From assembly GCF_000238795.1 (NCBI RefSeq), contig NZ_AFNK01000031.1:124001-188000 (forward strand): a stretch of 64,000 nucleotides of DNA. Reading direction: 5' to 3'. The stretch's first letter is position 1. Each line of letters starts with the position of its first letter. Below, one piece after another: positions 48,410 through 57,727 of this stretch. Below the pieces are notes generated by a model. It was not told the origin of the DNA and ran no database searches. It was given only the letters and a program-made list of their open reading frames with translations. The position numbers and the translations under genes were made by a program. Origin of the DNA: Haemophilus sputorum CCUG 13788 (GTDB taxonomy: Bacteria > Pseudomonadota > Gammaproteobacteria > Enterobacterales > Pasteurellaceae).

Positions 48410-49540
48410 TTAGAAATTTAAGAGAAGCTCTCTGTAATACTCATACCGCTTTTGGCTTTGTTGAATCGCCAAAGGTAAGCCTTCAGTGATGGAATGGGTT
48501 AAAGTTTCAAATTTATCTAGTATTGAAGCAATACTCTGTTGTTCTGAAAATGAGGGAACTGGAATGCGTAGATCCTCGATCATTGGTTTCGTTAGTTGAG
48601 GAATACCACTTTCAGGAACTTTATAATTTTTTTCAATCATTTTCATAAAATGGTATGCATATTTTAAATTTAATTCAATTTTTGGCGTTAATACAAGCAA
48701 TCTCACAATTGGATAGAATGGTTCTTCACGATAACTTGTCCAACCAATTGTTCCTCTAGCTGAAATTGTTAAGCTAGGTTTATTAATTTTTGCTTTATTT
48801 GTCCAACCATATAAAGATTTATTACCAGTGCCGTTTGATAAAATAGGAATATTGAATTCTTGAGTTTTATGTTGTGAATAAAATTCCTTAGGAACATCCC
48901 CCCCTGCAAAGATATTAAAAATATTTTTTAAACATTTCCACTCAAATCCAACCTTCCCAAGCTCTTCCTCACTTAATAATTTCTCCCGATAGTATTCATA
49001 CTGCTTCCGGCGTAGTGTAAGCTCGCTGGTAAGCTCGCTGGTAAGCTCGCTGGTAAGCGCTGTCAATGCGTCCAAAATTTTTACGATTTCGGTTTGGACA
49101 GGGAGTGGGGGGATGGGAATTGGAATTTGTTGTAGTTTAGCTTTTGTTAATTTTGCACGTTCCTTTCCAGCTAAGAATGGAATGAAATTCATATTAGTTA
49201 AATAATGGTATAAAAAACGATTATTTAATTTTTCTTTGCCATTCACTACATGAACGTGGTTATTTGCCCAAAATTTACCTACAGCCCACTGGATAGAGTA
49301 ATTTTCTAGACTAGCAGAACCATCTTCAGCAATTAATACAAATTCGCCATCGTGAGTATATCCCTCAACATAATCCTGGATATTATTTGCGCCATAATAT
49401 GGAATGTTTCCTGATATTCGTAAGGATGATTTGACAGGTTTTCTTGCATTATTAGCGATGTTAGCAACTTCATCTAAGGGCATCCACTTCACCTCAGCCC
49501 CATCCAATAATTTTTCTAAAAAAGTGCGGTTGTTTTTCAT
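48410..49540 (-). CDS. hsdS: Type I restriction specificity subunit
   Basis: DNA-recognition subunit that gives the restriction and methylation complex its target. Length 376 aa with two target-recognition domains (about 15-155 and 200-350). Each is followed by a helical spacer that ends in a similar box, [12 protein letters not shown] (178-189) and [12 protein letters not shown]. The central spacer has three TSEL repeats (163-174). In EcoR124-type HsdS the number of such four-residue repeats sets the gap between the two half-sites. Gene starts 8 bp after hsdM. Its start region contains one Hin-type uptake core (AAGTGCGGT, 49522-49530). Confidence 0.94.
   Translation of the reverse strand: MKNNRTFLEKLLDGAEVKWMPLDEVANIANNARKPVKSSLRISGNIPYYGANNIQDYVEGYTHDGEFVLIAEDGSASLENYSIQWAVGKFWANNHVHVVNGKEKLNNRFLYHYLTNMNFIPFLAGKERAKLTKAKLQQIPIPIPPLPVQTEIVKILDALTALTSELTSELTSELTLRRKQYEYYREKLLSEEELGKVGFEWKCLKNIFNIFAGGDVPKEFYSQHKTQEFNIPILSNGTGNKSLYGWTNKAKINKPSLTISARGTIGWTSYREEPFYPIVRLLVLTPKIELNLKYAYHFMKMIEKNYKVPESGIPQLTKPMIEDLRIPVPSFSEQQSIASILDKFETLTHSITEGLPLAIQQSQKRYEYYRELLLNF
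49021..49056. repeat. Three perfect 12-bp tandem repeats inside hsdS
   Basis: GCTCGCTGGTAA three times without change, encoding [12 protein letters not shown] on the minus strand. Length 12 keeps frame for any copy number, so slippage alters spacer length and not the reading frame. Confidence 0.95.
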
Positions 49541-49548
49541 AGTATTTT

Positions 49549-51096
49549 TTACCCCTCAATCTCCGCCACAATCTTATCAATCTCGGCACGCAAGCGGTCG
49601 ATATTGGCAACGGTTTGCTTAATTTCTGCGTTGAGTTTATCAATATCAATGACTTCTCGGGTGTCTTTTTGTTCTACATAAGAACTCACCGCAAGGTTGT
49701 ATTCCTTGTTAACGATTTCTTCAAAGGACACGGATTTGGCTAAATGCGGCACATCTTCTTTATCGGCAAACAGTTTGAGAATTTGCTCAATATGTTCCTC
49801 TTCCAAAATATTGTTATTGGTGGCGGATTTAAATAAACCGCTGGCATTGATAAATTGCGTTTGAGTATTGGGTTTATGTTTGGAAAGCACCAAAATATTT
49901 ACCGCAATACTCGTGCCGAAAAAGAGATTTGGCGCAAGCGCAATTACCGTTTCCACATAGTTATTATCCACCAAGTATTGACGAATTTTTTGTTCCGCAC
50001 CGCCGCGGTAAAAAATGCCGGGGAAGGAGACAATCGCTGCGCGGCCTTTTGCAGAAAGATAGCTTAACGCATGCAAAATAAAGGCAAAGTCTGCTTTCGA
50101 TTTTGGTGCAAGCACACCGGCAGGGGCGAAGCGTTCATCGTTAATTAGCGTTGGATCGTCTGAGCCAATCCATTTCACGGAGTAAGGCGGGTTAGAAACG
50201 ATAGCATCGAAGGGTTTATCATCGCCGAATTGCGGATTCATTAAGGTGTTGCCAAGGGCGATATCAAACTTGTCGTAGTTGATGTTATGCAAAAACATAT
50301 TCATACGGGCAAGGTTGTAAGTGGTGTGATTAATTTCCTGCCCAAAGAATCCTTCTTCAATGATGTGTTCATCAAATTGTTTTTTAGCTTGTAACAATAA
50401 AGAACCGGAGCCGGCTGCTGGGTCGTAAATTTTATTGACCTTGTCTTGTCCATACAAAGCCAGTCGAGCAATCAGCTTGGAAACGCATTGTGGCGTAAAG
50501 AACTCACCACCCGATTTACCGGCATTAGCAGCATAGTTGGAAATTAAAAATTCGTAAGCATCACCGAATAAATCAATATGATTATCTTCAAAGTCACCAA
50601 AATCTAACTCAGCAACGCCTTTTAATACATCGGCTAGGCGGCTGTTTTTATCGGCAACTGTATTACCCAAGCGGCTGCTAGTGGTATCAAAATCGGCAAA
50701 TAAACCTTTGATATCCTGTTCGGAAGGGTAGCCAGTAGCGGAGTTTTCGATAGCTGTAAAAATGTTTTTTAGGTCTGTATTTAAATTCGGATTAGTGTTG
50801 GCTGTTGCCACGACATTTTTAAATAATTGGCTTGGGTAAATAAAATAGCCTTTTGCTTTGATGGTGTCTTCTTTGATCGCTGCAATAATAGGGTCGTCAT
50901 CATTAAAAGTAGAATAATCAACGCTATCATCTCCACCTTCAATGTAGTTGGCAAAATTTTCGCTGATAAAACGATAGAAAAGCGTACCTAAAACATATTG
51001 TTTAAAATCCCAACCATCGACAGAACCGCGGACATCATTAGCGATTTGCCAAATGCGGCGTTGAAGTTCTGCGCGTTGTTGAATTGCTGCTGCCAT
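49549..51096 (-). CDS. hsdM: Type I modification methyltransferase subunit
   Basis: N6-adenine methyltransferase subunit, 515 aa. The N-terminal helical HsdM domain begins [27 protein letters not shown]. The SAM-binding region is [17 protein letters not shown] and [13 protein letters not shown]. Catalytic NPPY is in [13 protein letters not shown]. The C-terminal coiled-coil tail ([20 protein letters not shown]) contacts HsdS. First gene of the restriction operon, which ends about 25 bp from the mioC gene upstream. All conserved motifs look intact. Confidence 0.97.
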   Translation of the reverse strand: MAAAIQQRAELQRRIWQIANDVRGSVDGWDFKQYVLGTLFYRFISENFANYIEGGDDSVDYSTFNDDDPIIAAIKEDTIKAKGYFIYPSQLFKNVVATANTNPNLNTDLKNIFTAIENSATGYPSEQDIKGLFADFDTTSSRLGNTVADKNSRLADVLKGVAELDFGDFEDNHIDLFGDAYEFLISNYAANAGKSGGEFFTPQCVSKLIARLALYGQDKVNKIYDPAAGSGSLLLQAKKQFDEHIIEEGFFGQEINHTTYNLARMNMFLHNINYDKFDIALGNTLMNPQFGDDKPFDAIVSNPPYSVKWIGSDDPTLINDERFAPAGVLAPKSKADFAFILHALSYLSAKGRAAIVSFPGIFYRGGAEQKIRQYLVDNNYVETVIALAPNLFFGTSIAVNILVLSKHKPNTQTQFINASGLFKSATNNNILEEEHIEQILKLFADKEDVPHLAKSVSFEEIVNKEYNLAVSSYVEQKDTREVIDIDKLNAEIKQTVANIDRLRAEIDKIVAEIEG

Positions 51097-51121
51097 AAAA
51101 TCCTCTTATTTCTTAAATTAA

Positions 51122-51568
51122 CTATTCCAATCCCGCTAAGAAACTAGGCAGCCAAGCTTCTGCAGTCGCATCATGGTCAAAATTATTCACCACATCAATG
51201 CGTTCTGATTCGCATACTTGCTGCGCGCCTTTTGCTTTTAGCCCATTTTCAGCAATCACAACTGCGCCACAGAAAGTATCATAATCACTGCTGCCCAACC
51301 CAACTACACCAAATCGCATCGCAGATAAATCGACATCACTATTCGCTAAGGTATTAAACAAGGGTTGAATGTTTTCTGGTAACTCGCCTGCACCGTGCGT
51401 GCTTGTGACCACAATTAACGCAGATTGGTTTTGAATATCGGCTAATGTAGCTTGATTAAACAGAGAAACTTGAAAACCTTGTTCGGTTAAACAATGTTCG
51501 AGATGGTCAGCAACATATTCGGCACCGCCTAAGGTGCTGCCAGTAATAATACAGATAGATTGGGTCAT
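51122..51568 (-). CDS. mioC: Flavodoxin-like protein MioC
   Basis: FMN-binding electron carrier of the MioC type, implicated in biotin synthase activity. Start 51568 (MTQSICIITGSTLGGAEYVAD) gives 148 aa, the family length; the longer frame would run through the selC terminator. The phosphate loop TGSTLGGAEY, STHGAGELPENIQPLF and GLGSSDYDTFCGA are the flavodoxin FMN-binding segments in order. In E. coli mioC lies near oriC; here it is beside selC and the restriction operon. Confidence 0.9.
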   Translation of the reverse strand: MTQSICIITGSTLGGAEYVADHLEHCLTEQGFQVSLFNQATLADIQNQSALIVVTSTHGAGELPENIQPLFNTLANSDVDLSAMRFGVVGLGSSDYDTFCGAVVIAENGLKAKGAQQVCESERIDVVNNFDHDATAEAWLPSFLAGLE

Positions 51569-51603
51569 GTTTCCCCCTATATCGGTCAATTTTGAAAATA
51601 AAA

Positions 51604-51622
51604 AACCCCGCATAATGCGAGG
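51604..51622 (-). terminator. Terminator after selC
   Basis: Minus strand GCCTCGCAT, ATGCGGGG, then TTTTTTATTTT. Directly downstream of the tRNA-Sec 3' end. Confidence 0.85.
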
Positions 51623-51631
51623 CTTGGAATT

Positions 51632-51726
51632 TGGCGGAGGGGAATGGGAGTCGAACCCACCCAAGAACGCTGGCGTCCTTAACAGGATTTGAAGTCCTGC
51701 CACCTCACCGGAGATGACGCCCCTCC
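51632..51726 (-). tRNA. selC: tRNA-Sec (UCA), selenocysteine
   Basis: A 95-nt gene including encoded CCA. It starts GGAGGGGCGTCATCTCCGGT, has the anticodon loop ACTTCAAAT (anticodon UCA), a long variable arm and the T arm GGTTCGACTCC. Length and the 8-bp acceptor stem match E. coli selC. Confidence 0.97.
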
Positions 51727-51793
51727 GTGGAAAATGTGGCAGTATTGTACTTTATTTATTAAAATTGTCCAAAATTTCTTTTATGAGTTAAAT

Positions 51794-53188
51794 ATGCAAT
51801 CTCTTTTCCGTCAAGTTCCTTCTATTGATAAACTTCTCCGCCATCCGCAAGCGGTCGAATTTTTACAACAATTTGCACATACTGCAGTAGTCGATGCCTT
51901 GCGCACGTTATTAACTGAAGCACGCAGCTTCATTCAACAGCAACGCCAACTGCCCGACTATTTAGCCAATGAATCCACCCTATTTGCGGCGCTGCATGAA
52001 CGTTTAAACCAAACGCATCAACCCAATATGCACCCCGTGTTTAACCTCACTGGCACCGTGTTGCATACAAATTTAGGGCGGAGTTTATGGTCTGAAAAAG
52101 CAATTGAAGCAGCAAGCGATGCCATGCGTCATAATGTTGCGCTAGAGTTCGACTTAGCAGAGGGCAGCCGTTCGCATCGCGATAATTATATTAGTGCCTT
52201 AATGCAACGTTTAGTCGGGGTCGAAGCCGCTTGCGTGGTAAATAACAACGCAGCTGCGGTGTTATTGATGTTAGCGACTTTTGCCGCTGGTAAAGAAGTG
52301 ATTGTTTCACGTGGGGAACTCGTAGAAATCGGCGGGGCATTTCGTATTCCAGACATTATGAAACAAGCGGGTTGTACTTTGGTAGAAGTCGGCACCACTA
52401 ATCGCACCCATCTGAAAGATTATCGCCAAGCGATCACAGAAAACACTGCATTTTTGATGAAGGTACATACCAGTAATTATCATATTGAAGGTTTTACCAG
52501 CAGCGTTAGTGAGGCTGAATTAGTTGAACTTGGGAAAGAATTCGGCTTACCTGTTATCAGCGATTTAGGCAGTGGTTCTCTCACTGATATGCAAGCCCTT
52601 GGCTTACCAGCAGAGCCAATGGTTCAAGAGAAAGTGGTAGCCGGTGTCGATTTAGTTTCCTTTTCTGGCGACAAACTTTTAGGCGGCCCACAAGCGGGCA
52701 TTATTGTGGGGAAAAAGGCACTCATTGACCAGTTGCAAGCGCATCCACTCAAACGTGTATTACGCTGCGATAAAGTGATTCTTTCAGCGCTAGAAGCCAC
52801 CTTGCAAAGCTATCTCACCCCAGAAAAATTAACACAAACCTTGCCAACCTTAGCGCTCTTAACTCAATCTGTTGAAGCGCTCACGCAAAAGGCGGAACAG
52901 TTGCGTGCCGTACTTTGCAAGCGGTTAGATTCACGCTATGAATTGCAAATCGAACCAAGCCTTGCGCAAATTGGTAGCGGTGCGTTGCCGAGTGAGAGAT
53001 TGCCTTCTGTCGCGCTAACTATCAGTGCAGACTCTCAAGCAGATTTACTGGCACTAGAAAATCAATTTAAGCAACTTCCAAATCCAATAATTGGTCGCTT
53101 TGCTCAACAGAAATTCTGGTTAGATTTAAGATCCGTTGCGCAATTTGAGTCATTATTGGCAATGTTAGAAACCGCAGAACTAAAATAA
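51794..53188 (+). CDS. selA: L-seryl-tRNA(Sec) selenium transferase
   Basis: PLP enzyme that converts seryl-tRNA-Sec to selenocysteyl-tRNA-Sec. Start at 51794 ([18 protein letters not shown]) gives 464 aa; the longer frame would overlap selC. Seen are [49 protein letters not shown] and the PLP-lysine motif [14 protein letters not shown]. It diverges from selC with 67 bp between. With selB elsewhere in the window, the machinery is complete apart from selD. Confidence 0.97.
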   Translation: MQSLFRQVPSIDKLLRHPQAVEFLQQFAHTAVVDALRTLLTEARSFIQQQRQLPDYLANESTLFAALHERLNQTHQPNMHPVFNLTGTVLHTNLGRSLWSEKAIEAASDAMRHNVALEFDLAEGSRSHRDNYISALMQRLVGVEAACVVNNNAAAVLLMLATFAAGKEVIVSRGELVEIGGAFRIPDIMKQAGCTLVEVGTTNRTHLKDYRQAITENTAFLMKVHTSNYHIEGFTSSVSEAELVELGKEFGLPVISDLGSGSLTDMQALGLPAEPMVQEKVVAGVDLVSFSGDKLLGGPQAGIIVGKKALIDQLQAHPLKRVLRCDKVILSALEATLQSYLTPEKLTQTLPTLALLTQSVEALTQKAEQLRAVLCKRLDSRYELQIEPSLAQIGSGALPSERLPSVALTISADSQADLLALENQFKQLPNPIIGRFAQQKFWLDLRSVAQFESLLAMLETAELK

Positions 53189-53219
53189 AAATAGGGCGTG
53201 CAATGCACGCCCTATTTTT
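53188..53219. terminator. Bidirectional terminator between selA and the outer-membrane protein gene
   Basis: AAAATAGGGCGTGC, AAT, GCACGCCCTATTTTT, a perfect stem of about 14 pairs with A/T runs on both sides. Confidence 0.9.
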
Positions 53220-53225
53220 GCTAAA

Positions 53226-54182
53226 TTAGAAAATCGCTTCAATTCGAACAAAGGTACGGATGTAATGACTATAATCGTTATCTCTATCGTTGTAGAAGCT
53301 GATTTCTGGTTTAATAAAGAGCCAATCTTTATAAATCGGCTGACGATAAGTCACAAATGGCCCCCAGCTATTCAGTTTAGAGTGATTACGGTCTAAACGC
53401 CCGCCAACATACAACCCGTAGTTAAAGGTTTTCATATTGCCAAAATCGTGTTGACGATAAAGGCTATTCCCCCAATAACGGCGCTCATCTTTCTTGCGGT
53501 TTGTATATTCAAAATAGCTATGATTCATGATGAAGGTGGTTTCGCCATCAATGAATTTATTTTCTAAATTGGTGCGCAAGTAGTGCTGGCTTTTATGCCC
53601 GTAACGATAAATTTGCTCTAAACGGGTGCTGTATATATCATTCCATGCCCAAATTTTACTGACACGCAAACGACCAAAAATATCCCCACGCGAACGGATA
53701 CCGCCATCTAAATCGCTTTCAATCCCATATTTAGCAATTTCTCGAGACCAACGTAAACCGATAGAAGCACTGTCGTTACGAGCTTCTTTGCTATTGTAAT
53801 ATTTCTCACGCTCTAAATTTCGGTAGTTCCCCCCTACATGACCTTTATCGCCTTCTCGGTTCTCTATATCTTCATCCCCGAATACCACGCTCAGGCGTTT
53901 TTTCAGCACGGGTAATTTAATTTTCCCACGAACACGCGGTTTCACAGAAAATCCGTTGTGTTTATCCCACTCAGAATCCGCCATGACACGTAATGATGCT
54001 TTTGCAGGTTTATTTGGGTCGGTTTCGCCTAACCAATCGTTAATGCCATTTGACCAACTATGCAATTTATTTTGCACATTTTGATGTTGTTTATCCACCC
54101 AGTTGGTATCTTCAGCCAGTACATTAGCACTAACCGCCACACCAAGCGCGGTGATAATAAGAGAAGATGTTTTCATAGCCAA
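53226..54182 (-). CDS. Predicted outer-membrane beta-barrel protein, 318 aa
   Basis: Signal peptide at the N-terminus (hydrophobic IITALGVAVSANVLA, cleavage before EDTN). The rest is rich in Tyr, Trp, Arg, Gly and Asn with alternating strands (for example RVRGKIKLPVLKKRLSVVFG and FNYGLYVGGRLDRNHSK). The protein ends in Phe (VRIEAIF), the usual C-terminal residue of barrels inserted by BamA. No named family recognised. Single gene between two housekeeping genes. A translation start six bases later (MKTSS) is equally plausible. Confidence 0.7.
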   Translation of the reverse strand: MAMKTSSLIITALGVAVSANVLAEDTNWVDKQHQNVQNKLHSWSNGINDWLGETDPNKPAKASLRVMADSEWDKHNGFSVKPRVRGKIKLPVLKKRLSVVFGDEDIENREGDKGHVGGNYRNLEREKYYNSKEARNDSASIGLRWSREIAKYGIESDLDGGIRSRGDIFGRLRVSKIWAWNDIYSTRLEQIYRYGHKSQHYLRTNLENKFIDGETTFIMNHSYFEYTNRKKDERRYWGNSLYRQHDFGNMKTFNYGLYVGGRLDRNHSKLNSWGPFVTYRQPIYKDWLFIKPEISFYNDRDNDYSHYIRTFVRIEAIF

Positions 54183-54325
54183 TTCCTTTGATTTACAACT
54201 TTCCCATCATAATAAAGCAAAAAGCGGTTAGATTTCATTAGGAATTTGCAAATTTTACCGAGATACATAGAGAACAAGGCATAGTTGCGCTATGATAGCG
54301 CATCATTTTTTCATTTAGATTCATT

Positions 54326-55306
54326 ATGCAACTAGATTTAACACAAATTGATTGGAAGCCAACCGCTTCTATCGATAACTTACTTAAACGCGCAGAAATC
54401 ATGCGCCAAATTCGCCAATTTTTTACCGATCGTGGCGTATTAGAAGTTGAAACACCGGTTTTAAGCGAGTTTTCGGTGACCGACATTCATCTTTCGACCT
54501 TCAGCACACAATTTTTAGCACCTTTCGCTAGTGAAGCAAAAACACTACATCTGATGACTAGCCCAGAATATCATATGAAACGCTTATTAGCGGCGGGATC
54601 AGGGGCAATCTTTCAGTTGTGCAAAGTCTTCCGTAATGAAGAGGCTGGCCATCGCCATAATCCTGAATTCACGATGCTAGAGTGGTATCGTCCTTATTTT
54701 GATATGTATCGTTTAATCAATGAAGTGGACGACTTACTGCAACAAATTTTAGATTGCCCACCAGCAGAATCTTTTAGTTATCAATTTGTCTTCCAAACCC
54801 ATGTTGGTATCGACCCACTCTCTGCCACTAAAGCTCAGCTTGTGGAAAAAGCGCGTAAACATGGCTTGCAATGTGAAGATGATGAAATGCGTGATACCTT
54901 GTTGCAATTTCTCTTTAGCGAAGTCGTAGAGCCAAACATTGGTAAAGCTTGCCCAATAGCCGTTTATCACTTCCCTTCCACTCAAGCGGCATTGGCACAA
55001 GTGAGTTCAGAAGATCACCGTGTTGCCGAGCGCTTTGAGTTCTATTATCAAGGATTAGAACTGGCTAACGGCTTCCATGAATTAAGTGATGCACAAGAAC
55101 AAATGCGCCGATTTAACGCTGATAATTTAGAACGGGAAAAAATGGGCTTGCCACAACAACAACTCGATAGCCGTTTTCTGGCAGCATTAAACGCAGGCTT
55201 GCCAAATTGCTCAGGCGTCGCACTAGGTGTGGATCGCTTGATTATGTTAGCCCTTGGAGCAAAAAGTATTGAAGAAGTGATCTCATTTGGTATCGATCAC
55301 GCATAA
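54326..55306 (+). CDS. epmA: EF-P beta-lysylation protein EpmA (GenX/PoxA)
   Basis: Attaches (R)-beta-lysine to elongation factor P; a class II LysRS-like catalytic domain without the anticodon domain. Length 326 aa, as usual. Motif 1 is [16 protein letters not shown], motif 2 [20 protein letters not shown], motif 3 [15 protein letters not shown]. Single gene followed by a hairpin at 55397. epmB and efp are not in the window. Confidence 0.96.
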   Translation: MQLDLTQIDWKPTASIDNLLKRAEIMRQIRQFFTDRGVLEVETPVLSEFSVTDIHLSTFSTQFLAPFASEAKTLHLMTSPEYHMKRLLAAGSGAIFQLCKVFRNEEAGHRHNPEFTMLEWYRPYFDMYRLINEVDDLLQQILDCPPAESFSYQFVFQTHVGIDPLSATKAQLVEKARKHGLQCEDDEMRDTLLQFLFSEVVEPNIGKACPIAVYHFPSTQAALAQVSSEDHRVAERFEFYYQGLELANGFHELSDAQEQMRRFNADNLEREKMGLPQQQLDSRFLAALNAGLPNCSGVALGVDRLIMLALGAKSIEEVISFGIDHA

Positions 55307-55396
55307 ACACAAGCGGTCTAATTTGCAAAATTTTTCGGTATTATGTAGCAGTTGCATAAAGAGCTAAAAATCATCTTACCTGCAGTAAAAATCAAT

Positions 55397-55416
55397 GCCC
55401 TTAGCTCAATAAGGGC
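55397..55416 (+). terminator. Terminator after epmA
   Basis: GCCCTTA, GCTCAA, TAAGGGC followed by GTTTTCC on the plus strand, about 90 bp beyond epmA. Confidence 0.75.
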
Positions 55417-55503
55417 GTTTTCCTTTTCTCAATTTAACCGATTTTCCTAAACATATCTTCTATTTCCCTTATTACAGCCGTAGCTCATCCGCTCACCCTT
55501 GTT

Positions 55504-55702
55504 TCACGAATTGATGACTAATGCCAAAGGTGATACACAGTTGGGCATAGGAATACCTAATAACTTACCCAAGTTGCTAGTATTTTCATAAATATAATCG
55601 TCAAAATTATTCATTGTTGACTTCTTAAATATCAATCTTTTTAAAATCATAATAAACTTGATCAAATAAATTATTTAAATCTTCTTTCTTTAATAAACTC
55701 AT
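55504..55702 (-). other. Two tiny ORFs at the end of the immunity-like cluster (probable gene remnants)
   Basis: A 25-aa ORF (MSLLKKEDLNNLFDQVYYDF start, 55625-55702) begins with an ATGA overlap on the stop of the 135-aa gene. A 36-aa ORF (MNNFDDYIYENTSNLGKLLG start, 55504-55614) follows. Composition is protein-like, but no family is recognised. They may be the cut ends of one further immunity-type gene. The remaining DNA from 55307 to 55503 has only the epmA terminator. Confidence 0.35.
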
Positions 55703-56106
55703 TTATTCATACCTATTAAATATTTAAGCTCTTTAACTACTCCTTGAATCTCATGAATATTTATCTCACAAGAAAAAACTCTATTTATTTGATTTTTATG
55801 ATATGTAAAGAATGGAGCATCAACAATCTTCCATGTTAAATAGGTCTTATCATTATACATATAAATATATATATAATAATCATCAAAAGAATCACCTAAC
55901 TTCAGTCTATACCTATACAAATCTTCCCCTAAAGAATGAATATAATTAAATAAATTTAACTCATCAAACTCTTTAAGATTAATGTCCAACTCAAATAAGT
56001 GCTCCAACTTAAACATAAAATTATTAATAAAACTTATAATATAAGTATAATCATCTAGCGTTCCTATAGGGTTGTTTTTTATAAATAATCTTAAAGGAAC
56101 TAACAT
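55699..56106 (-). CDS. Hypothetical protein, 135 aa or longer, AT-rich island
   Basis: Function not recognised; small, acidic and aromatic-rich (repeated Tyr/Phe/Asp), with no signal peptide or membrane helix, the profile of many toxin-immunity proteins. The same frame remains open upstream of the ATG at 56106 for about 24 codons and reads as good protein (LEEVVIILGNISSFGIEVD), with GAGGAGG near 56170 but no ATG/GTG/TTG at the right place. So the true start may be unusual, or the 5' end was lost when it was joined to the preceding gene. It ends with an ATGA overlap with a 25-aa ORF. Low GC compared with epmA and hldD. Confidence 0.5.
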   Translation of the reverse strand: MLVPLRLFIKNNPIGTLDDYTYIISFINNFMFKLEHLFELDINLKEFDELNLFNYIHSLGEDLYRYRLKLGDSFDDYYIYIYMYNDKTYLTWKIVDAPFFTYHKNQINRVFSCEINIHEIQGVVKELKYLIGMNK

Positions 56107-56176
56107 ATTATCTTTCTTATTAAGATCAACCTCTATTCCAAATGAAGAAATATTTCCTAGTATAATAACAACCTCC

Positions 56177-56860
56177 TCAAGACCAATAAAAAACCAACAC
56201 AGTTTGCTTTGAAATTAAACATATATATATATATTCAAAAAGTTCATAATTTCTCTCTGTTAATGAATAAATGTAATTTTTATTTTTATTCCACTTATAA
56301 TAAGATGTAATAAGTAACTTTTTATAATAAATCGGCTTCTCATTGCTTTTTAAAAGATAACTTTCTTCATAGTCTGGATCTAGATTCTCTAAAAACAGAT
56401 TGAAGTTGAAATCTGAAACGTTATGAAATCCAATTATCGTGGAATCATCTAAAAGTAATAAATTACTAATAGCCACCGAACTTTCTGATTCATCTAACGA
56501 CTCAATAAAGGAATTATAAAAGAAATAATCACTCTTATTTTCTAGCAATAGACAAAACACTGGAATAAAATCAACATTTGCTCTTATACATTTTCTACTC
56601 ATGCATTTTTTTATCATTTCCTTTAATTTTGTTTTGTTTTTTAGTATAAAGCTAGCAGAAATATTTTTTAAAACAAAAGCTATTGATATTATTGAGATAT
56701 ACTCTTGAGAGTTAGATAATAAAGACAATAGTTCGATAGAATAATCATTATCTATGCTTTCGATTTCTAATAAAACATTAACTGCCCTCCCCCAATCTTC
56801 GGAGTTGTATTCTAATTTGCCGCTCAATATATCTTTAATTATTTCTTCGTATATTTTCAT
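56177..56860 (-). CDS. Hypothetical protein, 227 aa, predicted orphan immunity protein
   Basis: No named family recognised. All-helical look, with repeated Leu-rich amphipathic helices in the first 170 residues (LLEIESIDNDYSIELLSLL, AIVLKNI-type patterns), suggesting HEAT-like folding; no signal peptide. Its ATG is 1 bp after the stop of a toxin-like C-terminal frame (56862-57158), the tight toxin-immunity spacing of CDI-type and other polymorphic toxin modules. Immunity function is inferred from this position only. AT-rich. The C-terminus (FYWS) may be abnormal, because a second protein-like frame starts right there. Confidence 0.5.
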   Translation of the reverse strand: MKIYEEIIKDILSGKLEYNSEDWGRAVNVLLEIESIDNDYSIELLSLLSNSQEYISIISIAFVLKNISASFILKNKTKLKEMIKKCMSRKCIRANVDFIPVFCLLLENKSDYFFYNSFIESLDESESSVAISNLLLLDDSTIIGFHNVSDFNFNLFLENLDPDYEESYLLKSNEKPIYYKKLLITSYYKWNKNKNYIYSLTERNYELFEYIYICLISKQTVLVFYWS

Positions 56861-56861
56861 A

Positions 56862-57158
56862 TTATTTTAACTCCTTCAATATTATATTTACTTTATCTAA
56901 AGCATCTTGCTCAATTCTGATTCTTTCCTTATGTCCAGAATCTAAACCACCTCTAAATTTATTTTTCTCTAATTTTCTTACTTTTATACTATTTTCTAAT
57001 ATTGTTTTAATCTCTAACAGTTCGTCTTTATTGTATCCGATGGAATTTACTTTTTGCTGTCAGGAGTTTCCATTCATATGAATTCTGCCATTATTTGTAA
57101 CCGATGATCTAATATCAGCTACATTCGTATTTAAATCACCGCATTTAGCATTATGCAT
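56862..57158 (-). pseudogene. Polymorphic-toxin C-terminal domain relic with in-frame TGA
   Basis: Reading from 57158: MHNAKCGDLNTNVADIRSSV, then NGRIHMNGNS, a TGA at 57060-57062, and in the same frame QQKVNSIGYNKDELLEIKT through to RGGLDSGHKERIRIEQ and a final KELK stop. The end is Lys/His/Arg/Glu-rich, like nuclease toxin tips. A TAG (57174-57176) closes the frame upstream, and the delivery part of the protein is missing. One base change (CGA to TGA) explains the stop. It is immediately followed by the 227-aa gene. Family not recognised. Confidence 0.55.
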
Positions 57159-57216
57159 CGGGCTTTTAGTGTGCTATCTCTATCAGGTTTGGATTGGCGA
57201 TGATAGAAGAAAGTGC

Positions 57217-57486
57217 TTCGAGTTAATTGTCCCACTACTAGCAATACTAAAGAAAATGGATTGAAAGATACTATGTTTAAATTCAGGAGAGTAAAGTCTT
57301 TTGTGGCGTAATACCGCTAATCGACCTGAATATTTGTATTGTGCAATCCAACATCTAACTGTTTTTGTCGCTAAGCTGAAATACTTCAATGTGAAAGCAA
57401 GGTTTTCGTGATGTTCGAAATAGAAATTCACGACTTGTTGTTTGAAAAGTTGATTGTATTTAGTCATAAAAAAATCTGTACCGCAA
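57217..57486 (-). mobile_element. IS3-family orfA fragment (remnant A)
   Basis: DNA closely matches 59291-about 59555 of the element at 58849-59601. It encodes the start of an IS3-type OrfA (MTKYNQLFKQQVVNFYFEHH, helix-turn-helix region to PEFKHSIFQS). It lacks six bases present in the other copy (TSGRL versus GTNRLAVL region) and has no terminal repeats, so it is a dead piece. It adjoins the toxin relic. Confidence 0.8.
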
Positions 57487-57581
57487 AGCCCCTGTTTTCA
57501 ATAATCCACGCCCATTTAATCCCGTTTTTTCCCACCAAATCCCATATTCTTTTGTTTTCTTTGTTTTGGTGGTTTTTAACA

Positions 57582-57682
57582 CAAATTGTATGCTAGTGAT
57601 AAAACGATCTATTAAAGAAGCCCTAGTTTTAAGGTTTTAATACGGTTTAATTTATACACAGCATACTTTTTGAAGCACCTCC
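57582..57682. repeat. 101-bp direct repeat, copy A
   Basis: Begins CAAATTGTATGCTAGTGATA and ends GCATACTTTTTGAAGCACCTCC. It aligns without gaps to 57849-57949; by hand count 79 of 101 positions agree. Confidence 0.8.
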
Positions 57683-57727
57683 ACGTTGCTCATAGAAACC
57701 ATCGCCCAGGCGTTGTTGAGTTTTGCT
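57647..57727 (-). pseudogene. Relic of a filamentous haemagglutinin / CdiA-type exoprotein
   Basis: The frame reads SKTQQRLGDGFYEQRGGASK then a stop. RLGDGFYEQ(R/K) is a motif I know from the conserved part of large FHA/CdiA-type secreted proteins. Only about 15 residues match. Directly upstream another frame reads NNDEQTLLESYF, which may be the same gene after a frameshift. Too short for certainty. Confidence 0.4.

Noticed and set aside
49021-49056. 12-bp tandem repeats as a phase-variable on/off switch
   Set aside because: The unit is a multiple of three, so copy number changes spacing and not the reading frame.
51569-51703. Longer N-terminus of MioC
   Set aside because: It would be read through the selC terminator and tRNA.
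57060-57062. TGA in the toxin relic as a selenocysteine codon
   Set aside because: Although selA, selB and selC are present, I see no SECIS-like hairpin just after it, and the gene is truncated upstream. A nonsense change is simpler.
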